In this document: positions 18,231 to 28,305 of the stretch, one piece after another | Layout of the letters: the number at the start of each line of letters is the position of its first letter | How positions within the stretch are numbered: the first letter of the stretch is position 1 | Assembly: GCA_913061315.1 (NCBI GenBank) | Contig: CAJXUC010000011.1 | Span: 1 to 64,000 of the forward strand | Length of the DNA stretch: 64,000 nucleotides | Source: an uncultured Gammaproteobacteria bacterium | GTDB taxonomy: Bacteria; Pseudomonadota; Gammaproteobacteria; GCA-001735895 | Direction of reading: 5' to 3' | The notes under the pieces: model-generated | The model's input: only the letters and a program-made list of their open reading frames with translations | Databases searched by the model: none | Told to the model about the DNA's origin: nothing | Translations under genes and position numbers: made by a program

Positions 18231-18947
18231 ATGAATTATAACTGGGATTGGGGAATATTATTTCGCGAGCCCTACCTTGAATGGCTAATCGATGGCCTTG
18301 GTTGGACAGTGTCATTGTCATTAATCGCCTGGGTTATCGCCTTTAGCCTTGGTTCAGTGCTTGGCATTATGCGTACTTCAGTCAGTCCCGTCTTGCGTTT
18401 GATTGGTACTGTCTACGTTGAGATTTTTCGTAACGTACCTTTATTGGTTCAACTGTTTCTGTGGTTTTTTGTTTTCCCTGAATTACTGTCAGACGAGGCA
18501 GGCCGTTGGGTGAAGCGTGAAATGCCTATGCCAGCGTTAACAACCGCAATTATAGGTATCGGTCTATACACTGCGTCGCGGGTCTGCGAACAAGTCCGCT
18601 CTGGTATTGAAGCTGTTGGTATTGGTCAGCGTAATGCTGGCAGGGCGCTTGGTATGTCAGAAACCAAAGTCTACATCAATGTGCTTTTACCGAATGCTTA
18701 CCGAATTATTATTCCACCATTGACCAGTGAATTTTTGACGATATTTAAAAACTCATCGCTAGCGTTAACTATTGGTGTGGTCGAGTTAACAGCCATGACC
18801 CGACAAATTGAAGAGTATACCTTTCAGGGATTCGAGGCGTTTACTGCGGCTACCGTGATCTACAGTGTCGTGACTTTTATCGTTATGCTGATTATGCAAA
18901 CTATTGAAAAACATGTCCGGGTGCCCGGTCGTGTCAGTGTGGGGTAG
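18231..18947 (+). CDS. Amino-acid ABC transporter permease (GltJ-like)
   Basis: Inner-membrane permease of 238 aa of the HisMQ/GltJK family, with several hydrophobic segments and the EAA-type loop around AVGIGQRNAGRALGMSETKV (about residues 130-149) that contacts the ATPase. The best ribosome binding site (AAGGA, 18211) is ideally placed for another ATG at 18224, which opens a five-codon frame (Met-Asn-Tyr-Glu-Leu-stop, 18224-18241) overlapping this start. The ATG at 18231 is the only one that gives the permease. Confidence 0.88.
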   Translation: MNYNWDWGILFREPYLEWLIDGLGWTVSLSLIAWVIAFSLGSVLGIMRTSVSPVLRLIGTVYVEIFRNVPLLVQLFLWFFVFPELLSDEAGRWVKREMPMPALTTAIIGIGLYTASRVCEQVRSGIEAVGIGQRNAGRALGMSETKVYINVLLPNAYRIIIPPLTSEFLTIFKNSSLALTIGVVELTAMTRQIEEYTFQGFEAFTAATVIYSVVTFIVMLIMQTIEKHVRVPGRVSVG

Positions 18948-18951
18948 TCAA

Positions 18952-19608
18952 ATGATTGATTTTGACTATGACATCATCTGGAATAACCTACCTTTTTTAT
19001 GGGAAGGAATGAAAGTAACTCTGTTGCTGACATTGCTGGCAATCGTGGGTGGGTTAGTACTGGGGACTGTATTGGCATTGATTCGGGTAGCGAAAATTCC
19101 AATACTGGCTTGGGTCGCAGCGGCCTATGTTAATTTCTTCCGTTCTTTACCGCTCATATTGGTTATTTTTTGGCTCTACTTTTTAGTGCCTCTCATCCTC
19201 GGACATTCAGTTGGAAGCTTTTATTCAGTACTGGTTGCTTTTGTATTGTTCGAGGCTGCTTATTATTCCGAAATTGTTAGAGCGGGTATCTCGAGTGTAG
19301 GCAGTGGCCAAATTGCAGCTGCAAGAGCGGTTGGTTTAACCTATCCGCAAACGATGCGCTATGTCGTTTTGCCACAGGCATTTCGGGCGATGGTACCGGT
19401 TTTGCTCACTCAGGCCATCATTTTGTTTCAGGATACTTCACTGGTTTATGTGGTTGGCCTGAAAGACTTTCTGGTTAGTGCTGAACTCATAGCCAATCGA
19501 GATCAACGTTTAATCGAAATGTTTATTTTCGTGGCGATTGTCTATTTTGTTATTTGCTTTTCTGGCTCGCTACTGACTCGCCATCTTCAAAAGAAGTTAA
19601 AAATATGA
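18952..19608 (+). CDS. Amino-acid ABC transporter permease (GltK-like)
   Basis: Second permease of 218 aa, completing the heterodimeric membrane domain. The EAA-loop is SVGSGQIAAARAVGLTYPQT (about residues 121-140). The start at 18952 is 4 nt after the previous stop with GGGGTAG upstream; a longer frame reaching back to 18904 lies inside the previous gene. Its TGA overlaps the next ATG (ATGA), indicating coupled translation. Confidence 0.88.
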   Translation: MIDFDYDIIWNNLPFLWEGMKVTLLLTLLAIVGGLVLGTVLALIRVAKIPILAWVAAAYVNFFRSLPLILVIFWLYFLVPLILGHSVGSFYSVLVAFVLFEAAYYSEIVRAGISSVGSGQIAAARAVGLTYPQTMRYVVLPQAFRAMVPVLLTQAIILFQDTSLVYVVGLKDFLVSAELIANRDQRLIEMFIFVAIVYFVICFSGSLLTRHLQKKLKI

Positions 19609-20333
19609 TTGAAATTAAAAATGCAAATAAATGGTACGGAGACTTTCAGGTCTTGTCTGATTGCTCAACATCAGTCAAAAAAGGTGAAGTCGTTGTGGTT
19701 TGCGGACCATCGGGTTCTGGGAAAAGTACACTGATCAAATGTGTCAACGGATTGGAGCCAATCGACGATGGCGAAATTACCGTTGAAGGGATCAAAGTCA
19801 ATGACAAGAAAACTGATCTAAACCAGTTACGGGCTCGTATTGGTATGGTGTTCCAGAACTTTGAATTGTTCCCTCACATGAGTGCGATTGAAAACGTCAA
19901 GTTAGGACAATTAAAAGTACTGGGGCGAAGTGCTGCTGAAGCAGAAGAAAAAGCATGGGCTCTATTAGAAAGAGTTGGCTTGTCTGAGCATGCACATAAG
20001 TATCCATCTCAATTATCGGGTGGACAGCAGCAACGAGTTGCCATTGCACGAGGATTGGCTATGAATCCCATCGCTATGTTATTCGATGAACCAACATCTG
20101 CGCTCGATCCTGAAATGATCAATGATGTGCTTGACGTAATGGTTGAGTTAGCCGAGGAAGGCATGACCATGATGGTTGTTACGCATGAAATGGGCTTCGC
20201 TCAGAAAGTGGCTAATCGGGTGGTTTTTATGGATGAAGGTAAAATAGTAGAAGACTCACCCAAAGATGAATTCTTTGGAAGCCCTAGAAGTGATCGCGCC
20301 CAATTATTTCTGTCGAAAATCCTAACCCACTAA
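19605..20333 (+). CDS. Amino-acid ABC transporter ATP-binding protein (GltL-like)
   Basis: ATPase of 242 aa with all motifs: Walker A GPSGSGKST (about residues 35-43), Q-loop VFQNFELFPHM, signature LSGGQQQRVAIARGLAM, Walker B AMLFDEPTSALDPE and H-loop VVTHEMGFA. It starts within the stop codon of the permease gene. The closest family is the glutamate/glutamine/arginine transport ATPases. Confidence 0.92.
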   Translation: MIEIKNANKWYGDFQVLSDCSTSVKKGEVVVVCGPSGSGKSTLIKCVNGLEPIDDGEITVEGIKVNDKKTDLNQLRARIGMVFQNFELFPHMSAIENVKLGQLKVLGRSAAEAEEKAWALLERVGLSEHAHKYPSQLSGGQQQRVAIARGLAMNPIAMLFDEPTSALDPEMINDVLDVMVELAEEGMTMMVVTHEMGFAQKVANRVVFMDEGKIVEDSPKDEFFGSPRSDRAQLFLSKILTH

Positions 20334-20357
20334 TCAATTAACCGAAGAATTTAATCT

Positions 20358-21212
20358 ATGAAACCAATTGTCTATTGCAACGGTGAGTTTGTCGAAGAAC
20401 AAAATGCCAAAGTATCTATCTTTGATCGAGGATATTTATTTGGTGATGGTGTTTATGAAGTGGTCCCTGTCGTTAATGGTCAGTTGATTGATAAAATAGA
20501 GTTTTTGGCGCGATTGCAACGCAGCCTTTCTGAATTAGAGCTTGAATGGCCTTGTAGCCAAATTGAATATGTGGCCATGCTCGAAACGCTAATTGAGCGT
20601 AACGAATTGGTTGAAGGCAGTGTTTATACTCAAGTCACCAGAGGCGTTGCGCCACGTGACTTTTCATTTCCTGACAACACGCCCACCACCTGCATGGCCT
20701 TTACGACCGCTAAATCTTATTTATCTAGTCCACAAGCTGAAGCAGGGGTTGAAGTTATAACCGTTGAGGATTTACGTTGGAAGCGCAGAGATATTAAGTC
20801 TATTGCGCTACTGGCACAGTGCTTAGCGAAACAACAGTCTAAGCGTCATGGTTGTTATGAAAGCTGGATGCTGGAAGATGGTTTTATTACAGAGGGTAGT
20901 TCTTCGACAGCTTATATTGTCAAAAATAATACAGTTATTACGCGTCCAAATTCAAATGATGTATTACCAGGCATTCGACGTCATGTGTTGTTGGAATTAG
21001 CGGCTGATAACGGTATAGCGGTTGAACTTCGTGCATTCACTTTAGATGAAGTATTGACAGCTGATGAGGCGTTCTTAAGTAGTGCAACAACCTTGGTGAT
21101 GCCGGTTGTGACTATTGATGGGAAACCGATTGGCGAAAAAAAGCCAGGCTTAATTACCTTAAAGCTCCGTCAACTCTATGTGGACAGAATTAAAAAGCAA
21201 GCCGGTCTGTAA
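20358..21212 (+). CDS. D-amino-acid aminotransferase (class IV PLP enzyme)
   Basis: Fold-type IV aminotransferase of 284 aa. The PLP lysine is K147 (RRDIKSIALLAQ), and the N-terminal signature FDRGYLFGDGVYEVVPV and the C-terminal SSATTLVMPV are as in D-alanine aminotransferases. It converts D-amino acids plus 2-oxo acids to new pairs, feeding catabolism. It is 24 nt after the ABC ATPase gene and before the terminator, so it is part of the transport operon. Branched-chain aminotransferase is the alternative, but the size and signature favour the D-specific group. Confidence 0.85.
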   Translation: MKPIVYCNGEFVEEQNAKVSIFDRGYLFGDGVYEVVPVVNGQLIDKIEFLARLQRSLSELELEWPCSQIEYVAMLETLIERNELVEGSVYTQVTRGVAPRDFSFPDNTPTTCMAFTTAKSYLSSPQAEAGVEVITVEDLRWKRRDIKSIALLAQCLAKQQSKRHGCYESWMLEDGFITEGSSSTAYIVKNNTVITRPNSNDVLPGIRRHVLLELAADNGIAVELRAFTLDEVLTADEAFLSSATTLVMPVVTIDGKPIGEKKPGLITLKLRQLYVDRIKKQAGL

Positions 21213-21227
21213 TTACCTTTAACTGAT

Positions 21228-22154
21228 TCAAACGGCTGCTTTTTGGCGGCCTTTTTTTTCTATAAGAACAATGACGATACCGCTCGAAATGATTAGCATG
21301 CTGCCGATCATTGAATAGTGGTCTGGCCAATCTCCCCAGACCAAATACCCTAACAGTAACGCTAAAGGCATCGAGCTATATTCAAAGGGTGCCATTAGGG
21401 ACGCTTGGCCAATTCTATAAGACTGAGATATTAAATAACCGCCCACCGCAACAAAGAATCCACAGGCAGCAATTAAACCCATGTCGTCGATAGTAGGAAG
21501 GGTCCAACTGCGTAATAAAAAGCCGAGGGTTGGATTGTCTGGTGTATAGAACCGACCATCACCGACCGATAAGCCAACGATTGAACTAACGACAATAAAG
21601 GCAAGCTGGATATAAAACGTCATAGTTCCAGCTTTGTCTTGCATACCGAGCTTGCTCGTCATCATAACCATGCAGGCATAAGCAAAGGCGGCTATGATGG
21701 GTAATAAAGCTGCCATCTTAAATATTTCGGTGCCGGGTCTGAGCATCACTATGACCCCAGCGAGGCCTATAAAGATGGCAATCCAGCGATACAAACTGAC
21801 TTTTTGGGCTAAAACTAACTGTGATAATAAACAGATAAACAAGGGTGCCGAGTAAAACAACGCAACAGTTTCAGCAATGGGTAAAATAGCCAGACCAAGA
21901 AAAAAGAATACGTTTGCCACTACTAGCATCAACCCTCTAATAAAGTGTAAGGCGGGTCTTTGGGTTTTGAGAATAACAAATCCACCTTCTAGCTGCACGA
22001 TGACGATAACAAAAACCATAGCGAATAATGCTCGAAAAAGCATGATTTCATGCAAGGCGTAACTAGGGCTCAGAAGTTTTACTATGGAATCGCTAATGGT
22101 TAAAAGTGCGACTGCAACTATTAGGCAAAAGATGCCTTGGGAATTTTTTGTCAT
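21228..22154 (-). CDS. EamA/DMT-superfamily transporter
   Basis: A 308-aa inner-membrane protein with about ten hydrophobic segments in two EamA halves: an N-terminal half with the ALHEIMLFRALFAMVFVIVI region and a second half ending GSMLIISSGIVIVLIEKKGR. The family exports or imports metabolites and amino acids; the substrate cannot be told. It is convergent to the D-aminotransferase operon and divergent from gcdH. Confidence 0.85.
   Translation of the reverse strand: MTKNSQGIFCLIVAVALLTISDSIVKLLSPSYALHEIMLFRALFAMVFVIVIVQLEGGFVILKTQRPALHFIRGLMLVVANVFFFLGLAILPIAETVALFYSAPLFICLLSQLVLAQKVSLYRWIAIFIGLAGVIVMLRPGTEIFKMAALLPIIAAFAYACMVMMTSKLGMQDKAGTMTFYIQLAFIVVSSIVGLSVGDGRFYTPDNPTLGFLLRSWTLPTIDDMGLIAACGFFVAVGGYLISQSYRIGQASLMAPFEYSSMPLALLLGYLVWGDWPDHYSMIGSMLIISSGIVIVLIEKKGRQKAAV
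21234..21259 (+). terminator. Intrinsic terminator of the amino-acid ABC operon
   Basis: GGCTGC (21234-21239) pairs with GCGGCC (21246-21251) with one G-U pair and a loop of five T and one G; eight T follow. It overlaps the last codons of the convergent EamA gene. Confidence 0.75.
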
Positions 22155-22305
22155 GGGTAACAGGTCATTTTTATTTGAGCTTTAAGTTTGTTTTTAAAAC
22201 GATAGTGAGACTGCACTTGTTTTGCTAGTTTTGATAGTCATTTCGATCTAAAATATGTGGGTCCAAAATTTTTAACGTAAAAACTGTCACCTAAGGCAAA
22301 TTACC

Positions 22306-23505
22306 ATGACTCAATCTCACATCAAACCTGCTTCCCGTACTGTTTTTGACTGGCAGGACCCGATGTTCTTCGATCAGCAACTAAGTGATGAAGAGCGGTT
22401 AATTCGAGATGCTGCCCATGAGTATTGTCAAGATAAGCTGATGCCCCGGATAAAAGAGGCGAACCGTCATGAAGTCTTTCATCGTGAAATCATGACTGAG
22501 TTAGGTGAGCTTGGCTTATTAGGGTCGACTATTCCGGAAGCCTATGGTTGTGCCGGCGTTAATTATGTGTCTTATGGCCTCATTGCGAGAGAAGTTGAGC
22601 GCGTAGATAGCGGTTATCGCTCGGCAATGAGTGTTCAGTCGTCGCTCGTCATGCACCCGATATTTGCTTACGGCGATGAAGCGCAACGGCAGAAATATTT
22701 ACCGTCCCTCGCAACGGGAGAGAAAGTTGGCTGCTTTGGTTTAACCGAGCCAGATGCTGGATCAGATCCGGGAAGCATGAACACGGTGGCGACTGTTGTG
22801 GATGGTGGCTATTCGTTAAAGGGTGCAAAAATGTGGATTACCAATTCACCGATTGCTGATGTGTTGGTGGTATGGGCAAAGCTTGATGGGGTCATTCGTG
22901 GCTTTATTCTTGAGCGTGGTATGCCCGGGCTGAGTACGCCCAAGATTGAAGGCAAGTTTTCTTTACGTGCGTCGGTAACCGGTGAAATTGTGATGCAAAA
23001 CGTGTTTGTACCAGAAGAAAATTTATTACCGAATGTAAAAGGGCTGAAAGGCCCGTTTGGCTGTCTGAATAAAGCGCGTTATGGTATAGCTTGGGGCAGT
23101 ATCGGTGCTGCAGAATTTTGTTGGCATGCGGCTCGCCAATACACGCTCGACCGAGTTCAGTTTGGACGTCCACTGGCCGCAACGCAGTTGATCCAAAAGA
23201 AGCTGGCTGACATGCAAACTGAAGTAACACTCGGGTTACAGTCTTGTCTTCAAATGGGACGTTTAATGGATGTTGATAACTGCCCAGTTGAATTGGTATC
23301 GTTAATGAAACGAAATAACTGTGGCAAGTCACTTGATATTGCTCGTTTGGCCCGTGATATGCACGGAGGCAACGGTATATCAGATGAGTATCATGTGATC
23401 CGGCACGTGATGAATCTTGAAGCGGTCAATACCTATGAGGGAACGCATGATGTTCACGCTTTGATTTTAGGTCGAGCTCAAACAGGGTTGCAGGCGTTCA
23501 GTTAA
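22306..23505 (+). CDS. gcdH: Glutaryl-CoA dehydrogenase
   Basis: FAD-dependent acyl-CoA dehydrogenase of 399 aa that oxidises and decarboxylates glutaryl-CoA to crotonyl-CoA. The catalytic base E378 lies in [17 protein letters not shown], and the [20 protein letters not shown] FAD loop and [10 protein letters not shown] are present. The N-terminal [16 protein letters not shown] is characteristic of GcdH. It overlaps the following CoA-transferase gene by one base (TAATG). Together they would take glutarate, from lysine or other C5 compounds, into central metabolism. Confidence 0.93.
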   Translation: MTQSHIKPASRTVFDWQDPMFFDQQLSDEERLIRDAAHEYCQDKLMPRIKEANRHEVFHREIMTELGELGLLGSTIPEAYGCAGVNYVSYGLIAREVERVDSGYRSAMSVQSSLVMHPIFAYGDEAQRQKYLPSLATGEKVGCFGLTEPDAGSDPGSMNTVATVVDGGYSLKGAKMWITNSPIADVLVVWAKLDGVIRGFILERGMPGLSTPKIEGKFSLRASVTGEIVMQNVFVPEENLLPNVKGLKGPFGCLNKARYGIAWGSIGAAEFCWHAARQYTLDRVQFGRPLAATQLIQKKLADMQTEVTLGLQSCLQMGRLMDVDNCPVELVSLMKRNNCGKSLDIARLARDMHGGNGISDEYHVIRHVMNLEAVNTYEGTHDVHALILGRAQTGLQAFS

Positions 23506-24719
23506 TGAGTGGTGCGTTACATGGCTTTCGAGTGCTCGATCTGAGCCGAATTCTAGCGGGCCCTTGGGCCAGTCAAATGTTGGCTGACCTTGGGGCTGAA
23601 GTCATTAAGGTTGAGCGCCCACAATATGGTGACGATACCCGTGCTTGGGGGCCACCTTATATGCCGAATGCACATGGTGACGACACTACTGAATCGGCCT
23701 ATTTCCATGGCGCTAATCGGGGTAAGCAGTCGGTTTCTATTGATATGTCAACGGCGCAGGGGCAGAAACTTATCCAAAATCTGGTTAAGGCCAGCGATGT
23801 ATTAATCGAAAATTTTAAAGTAGGCGGGTTGAAAAAATATGGCCTCGACTACGATAGCTTGAAGTCCATTAACCCAAAGCTGATTTACTGTTCAATCACT
23901 GGGTTCGGCCAAACCGGCCCTTATGCTGAACGGGCTGGATATGACTTTATGATTCAGGCGATGGGTGGATTGATGAGTGTTACGGGTACTCCAGAGGGCG
24001 AGCCGATGAAAGCCGGGGTGGCTTTAGTGGACGTGATGACTGGTTTGTACGCCGCGAATGCGGTTCAGGCCGCTTTGATTCATCAGCTCAAAACAGGCGA
24101 GGGCCAGTATATTGATTTGGCCCTGCTAGATGTGCAGGTTGCGACCTTGGCCAATCAGGCAATGAACTTTCTCGTCAGTGGAGACAATCCTCAGCGGCTG
24201 GGTAATGCCCATCCGAATATTGTGCCGTATCAGGCATTTCAAACGCATGATGGCTTTATTATTCTTGCGATTGGAAACGACGCTCAGTTTAGTCGATTTT
24301 GTGAACTCACTGACGCTAACGCGTTAGCTAGTGATGCGCGCTATCAAATGAATGCGAACCGAGTCAAGAATCGCTCTTCGTTAATTCCATTGATAACTGA
24401 TCTTATGCTTACACAGACGACTGATTGGTGGCTCAAACATCTGAACCAAAAGGGCATTCCAAGTGGCCCGATTAATAATCTGGACCAAGTGTTCTCTGAT
24501 CCTCAGGTGCAATTTCGAAACATGCAGCTTGAACTTGATCATCCGACTGCGGGAAAAGTTGCCAGTGTCAAGAACCCAATTAATTTGTCACAAACGCCAC
24601 TAGAATATAATCGATCACCCCCTACATTAGGCCAGAATACGGATGAAGTTTTGTCTCAGATTTTAGGCCTTGATCACGCTTATATTAGGCGTCTGCATGA
24701 AGAGAAAATAGTGTCTTAA
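23505..24719 (+). CDS. CaiB/BaiF-family CoA-transferase, probably for glutarate
   Basis: Type III CoA-transferase of 404 aa. The N-terminus GFRVLDLSRILAGPWASQML and the NRGKQSVSIDM segment are family hallmarks, and the catalytic aspartate is D176 (ALVDVMTGLYA). Its overlap with gcdH suggests it moves CoA from a donor such as succinyl-CoA to glutarate, like SUGCT. The donor and exact substrate are inferred from context only. Confidence 0.87.
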   Translation: MSGALHGFRVLDLSRILAGPWASQMLADLGAEVIKVERPQYGDDTRAWGPPYMPNAHGDDTTESAYFHGANRGKQSVSIDMSTAQGQKLIQNLVKASDVLIENFKVGGLKKYGLDYDSLKSINPKLIYCSITGFGQTGPYAERAGYDFMIQAMGGLMSVTGTPEGEPMKAGVALVDVMTGLYAANAVQAALIHQLKTGEGQYIDLALLDVQVATLANQAMNFLVSGDNPQRLGNAHPNIVPYQAFQTHDGFIILAIGNDAQFSRFCELTDANALASDARYQMNANRVKNRSSLIPLITDLMLTQTTDWWLKHLNQKGIPSGPINNLDQVFSDPQVQFRNMQLELDHPTAGKVASVKNPINLSQTPLEYNRSPPTLGQNTDEVLSQILGLDHAYIRRLHEEKIVS

Positions 24720-24770
24720 TAAGTGATTTTTTGAGTATTTTTTTCAATTTTTTGTGCTGTTACAGTCACA

Positions 24771-26399
24771 TCATTTTAACTTAACATTGTCCTTCAGCAG
24801 TATTTCACTCGCCTTTTCACCGACCATTATTGCAGGGCCATTAGTATTACCCGATGGCAGTGACGGGAATATTGAAGCATCTGCAATGCGTAATCCTTCA
24901 AGCCCATGTACTTTGAGATTGGCATCAACCACACTGGTGGTTGGGTCGGGTCCCATACGGCAGGTGCTTGCAGGGTGATATACTGTGCCGCCCTGTTGGC
25001 GAGCATGATCCATTAATCCCTGATCATCTAAAACCTCAGGTCCCGGCTCTATTTCACTTGTAATGATCTCCCGCAGGGTGGGTGTATCGGCTAATCGGCG
25101 TAAAAATTGTATTGCCTCTAGAAGTTCCTGCTGATCATGTTCAGTCGCCAGGTAGTTAGGTTGAATTTCTGGTGCTTCAATAGGATCAGTCGACTTCAAT
25201 CGAATATATCCCAAGCTAGTTGGGTGGCATTGAGATACACCGATACAAAAAGCGGCATACGAGTCTGGGTTTAATAAAGGCCGTGACCCTGGAGGCGTCT
25301 TTTGATAGCTGAGCGGAGAGAAATAGAGCTGCATATTGGGTCGAGTTAATTCGGCTCTAGTTTTAAAGAAGCCACCCGCATGATTGATATTACGAGATAA
25401 TGGCCCACGCCTTGCTGTTAAATATTGTATTCCAGCCCAAAGCTTTCCCATCATTGGATGCAATTGGTTATTAAGTGTTGGTAGTTGGGATCGGTAAATA
25501 TGGTCAATACCGTAATGGTCTTGTAAATTTTTGCCAACAGCTGGGCTGTTATGAATGACGGGGATATCTAGTTCAGATAGTGCTTGTGCTGGCCCAACCC
25601 CCGATAATAAAAGTAGTTGTGGCGTGTTGATGGCACCCGCTGAAAGAATGACTTCGACATCCGCTCGCACGGTTTTTGTTTTGCCGCTTTTAATATAATT
25701 AATGCCGACAGCACGCGACCCTTCGAAAAGAACTTTTGTGACCAGTGCTCTGGTTTCAATGTGCAAGTTATGCCGTTTTCGAATGGGCCATAAATAGGCG
25801 CGCGACGCTGACATCCGTTGGCCATTTTTAACATTGATATGGTAACTGCCAGCGCCTTCTTGGGTTGCGCCATTAAAGTCATTATTAAGTGGCAACCCCG
25901 CTTCCTGGCAGGCCGTCACATAATGTTTGTAAATTGGGTGTAAACCACGAGAAGAAGCGTCAATGTGTAGTGGTCCATTGGCGCCGTGAAACTCACTTTC
26001 ACCCAGGCTATGGTCTTCCATTCGTTTGAATAGCGGCAATACACTTTGCCAGTCCCAGCCAGGGTTTCCTGCGGCACACCAATTGTCGTAATCTTCTGCT
26101 TGTCCACGGATATAAATCATCGCGTTGATAGAGCTGGATCCACCCAACACTTTTCCACGTGGCCAGTAGCTGGGTCGGTTGGCTGTATTAACGACGGGTT
26201 CTGTTTGGTACATCCAGTTAACTTGGCTATCGTAAAAAGACTTGCCATATCCGAGCGGCACCTGTAACCAGAACCGTCGATCATCGCCACCTGCTTCTAA
26301 TAATAAAACTCGATTTTGGCCGTTGGCTGACAATCGGTTGGCAATGACACTGCCTGACGAGCCAGCGCCTACTATAATGTAGTCATAATCTTCAGGCAC
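24771..26399 (-). CDS. GMC-family FAD oxidoreductase (choline/alcohol dehydrogenase type)
   Basis: A 542-aa glucose-methanol-choline oxidoreductase. The FAD-binding YDYIIVGAGSSGSVIANRLS is at about residues 5-24, GMC signature 1 is around GKVLGGSSSINAMIY, and the active-site His is near residue 471 (TVYHPASTCRMG). The GTG at 26399 is chosen because AAGGA lies 9 nt before it; the in-frame TTG at 26408 touches that site. It resembles BetA and AlkJ. No betB, betI or choline transporter is nearby, so choline is only one possible substrate. Confidence 0.85.
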   Translation of the reverse strand: MPEDYDYIIVGAGSSGSVIANRLSANGQNRVLLLEAGGDDRRFWLQVPLGYGKSFYDSQVNWMYQTEPVVNTANRPSYWPRGKVLGGSSSINAMIYIRGQAEDYDNWCAAGNPGWDWQSVLPLFKRMEDHSLGESEFHGANGPLHIDASSRGLHPIYKHYVTACQEAGLPLNNDFNGATQEGAGSYHINVKNGQRMSASRAYLWPIRKRHNLHIETRALVTKVLFEGSRAVGINYIKSGKTKTVRADVEVILSAGAINTPQLLLLSGVGPAQALSELDIPVIHNSPAVGKNLQDHYGIDHIYRSQLPTLNNQLHPMMGKLWAGIQYLTARRGPLSRNINHAGGFFKTRAELTRPNMQLYFSPLSYQKTPPGSRPLLNPDSYAAFCIGVSQCHPTSLGYIRLKSTDPIEAPEIQPNYLATEHDQQELLEAIQFLRRLADTPTLREIITSEIEPGPEVLDDQGLMDHARQQGGTVYHPASTCRMGPDPTTSVVDANLKVHGLEGLRIADASIFPSLPSGNTNGPAIMVGEKASEILLKDNVKLK

Positions 26400-26580
26400 G
26401 AAATTCAATCCTTTTATTTATTATTTTTTTAATCATATGGTTGATGTTCCAGCATCAAATTTTGACTTAAATCTATGTTGTCAAATAGCTTGGGTCAAGT
26501 GTCACACTAAAATGTTACTCGTCTAAAACTATCGGCTGCAGGTCCATTGCAAATATCTGAAGATACCAATTTAACTAGCG

Positions 26581-28083
26581 TTAGGTTTTTTGTTTGACGA
26601 TAGTGTCTAAAACTTGTTCAAGTGTCTTAACACCATTCACTATCTCTGAGGGTGGAATGCCGCTAAAACCAAGAACAAGACCTTTTTGATCAGTCGGTGC
26701 AATGCAATAGCGTTTGATTGGGGTAACCACGACGTTTTTTTCTAACGCCGCGGTTGCGATCTTTACTTCGTCTAAGGTATGAGGAATACGGGCAATTGTA
26801 TGCAGCCCAGTATCGGTTGGTACAATATCAATTAGGCCTCCTAATCGTTCTTGAGCCGCGTCACAAAGGACTTGGTGGCGTTCTGCATAAATTTCACGCA
26901 TACGTCGAATATGGGTTGCGAAATGACCTTCTTGCATAAAGGCCGCCACAACGGCTTGATGACTAGATGCTACGCCCTGTAATAAGGCTTTGGATACTCG
27001 ATTGAATACGTCTACCAGTGGGGGTGGTGCCAGAAAAAATCCGAGGCGTAGTGCGGGGAAAAGGGTTTTACTAAAAGTACCAACGTAAATGACACGATCT
27101 AAGGTATCGATACTTTTGAGTGTTGGAGGTGGCTGACCACTGTAACGGAACTCACTGTCATAATCGTCTTCTATTATAAAAGCGTTGGCATTCTCAGCTG
27201 CATTTAGTAACGCAAAACGACGTTCTATGCTCATTGAAACTCCCAATGGTTGCTGATGCGCTGGCGTGACAAAGGCAAGGCGAAAATCTGGTGCTCGTCG
27301 AAGCCCATGCTCAACCATTAGGCCGTTCTGATCTACCGGAATGGGTATGAGCTTTGCCCCACTGGCAATTAAACTATTACTGGCACCAATGGCACCTGGA
27401 TTTTCGCACCAAACTAGATCATTAGGGTCGAGTAGAACGGTTCCTATAATTTGGAAGGCTTGTTGTGCGCCACTGACAATAAAAATCTGTTCGGCCTCGC
27501 ATTTAATGCCTCGGTTAGACAGTAAATGCGATGCAATTGCCTGACGGAGAGGGAAATGACCACGAGGATCGGCATAACCCATATTACTCTGATGATTGGA
27601 ACGCCAGGTACGGGTTACATACTGAGCCCAAAGTGCACTTGGAAAGGCATCAAACGCGGGTAGTGCGGTGGTAAAGGCTTTTGTTTTATGCGGCAGTCGA
27701 TCAACGAAATTTTCTAAGGCACGGGTAATTACACCCGATAGGCGCGGTTGTCGCATGGGTCGCTCAGAACCCTGTTTTTTAATGACTTCAGTTTCTGCTG
27801 GTCGTGTGGTCATCCACGCTTTGCTGACAAACGTGCCGGCACCGGTGCGCGACTCGATAAGACCTTCTGATGTGAGTATTTCAAAAACATTGATCACGGT
27901 AGTGCGTGATATTTTCAAGTCAATGGCTAGTGTTCGGCTGGCGGGAAGCCTTTCGCCTATATGCATTCCACCCGCATGAATAATATCGCGCATGGCAGAA
28001 TATAGTTGGTGACTGACTGTGCCTGGCGCACTGCGATCAATTTCGATAGAGAGTAGTAAAGCACCCCCGGCACGTTTTATCAT
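26581..28083 (-). CDS. MocR-type regulator (GntR DNA-binding plus aminotransferase-like domain)
   Basis: A 500-aa two-domain regulator: an N-terminal GntR winged helix (GERLPASRTLAIDLKISRTT and VINVFEIL, about residues 40-70) and a class-I aminotransferase-like domain with the PLP lysine in YVGTFSKTLFPALRLGFF near residue 338. Such proteins use PLP, often with an amino compound, to switch transcription. It is divergent from the enolase-family gene at 28306 across a 222-bp gap, so it is the likely regulator of that cluster. Confidence 0.88.
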   Translation of the reverse strand: MIKRAGGALLLSIEIDRSAPGTVSHQLYSAMRDIIHAGGMHIGERLPASRTLAIDLKISRTTVINVFEILTSEGLIESRTGAGTFVSKAWMTTRPAETEVIKKQGSERPMRQPRLSGVITRALENFVDRLPHKTKAFTTALPAFDAFPSALWAQYVTRTWRSNHQSNMGYADPRGHFPLRQAIASHLLSNRGIKCEAEQIFIVSGAQQAFQIIGTVLLDPNDLVWCENPGAIGASNSLIASGAKLIPIPVDQNGLMVEHGLRRAPDFRLAFVTPAHQQPLGVSMSIERRFALLNAAENANAFIIEDDYDSEFRYSGQPPPTLKSIDTLDRVIYVGTFSKTLFPALRLGFFLAPPPLVDVFNRVSKALLQGVASSHQAVVAAFMQEGHFATHIRRMREIYAERHQVLCDAAQERLGGLIDIVPTDTGLHTIARIPHTLDEVKIATAALEKNVVVTPIKRYCIAPTDQKGLVLGFSGIPPSEIVNGVKTLEQVLDTIVKQKT

Positions 28084-28305
28084 GATTCTAAACAGACCTT
28101 ATTGAGTGGTTGAAAGCTAACGGCGCTTGAGTTATTGCGGCACCCTTAGATAAAAAATGGTATTAAAATAGATCCAAAATGGACCTTACCTGTTACTCAG
28201 TTTACGTCAAGATACTTTTTAAACATTAGTTGTAACTTTTAAAATATTTATTTTTTAATCATTATATAGATAAAACTGACCATAATTTAGCTTAAAAATA
28301 AAATC

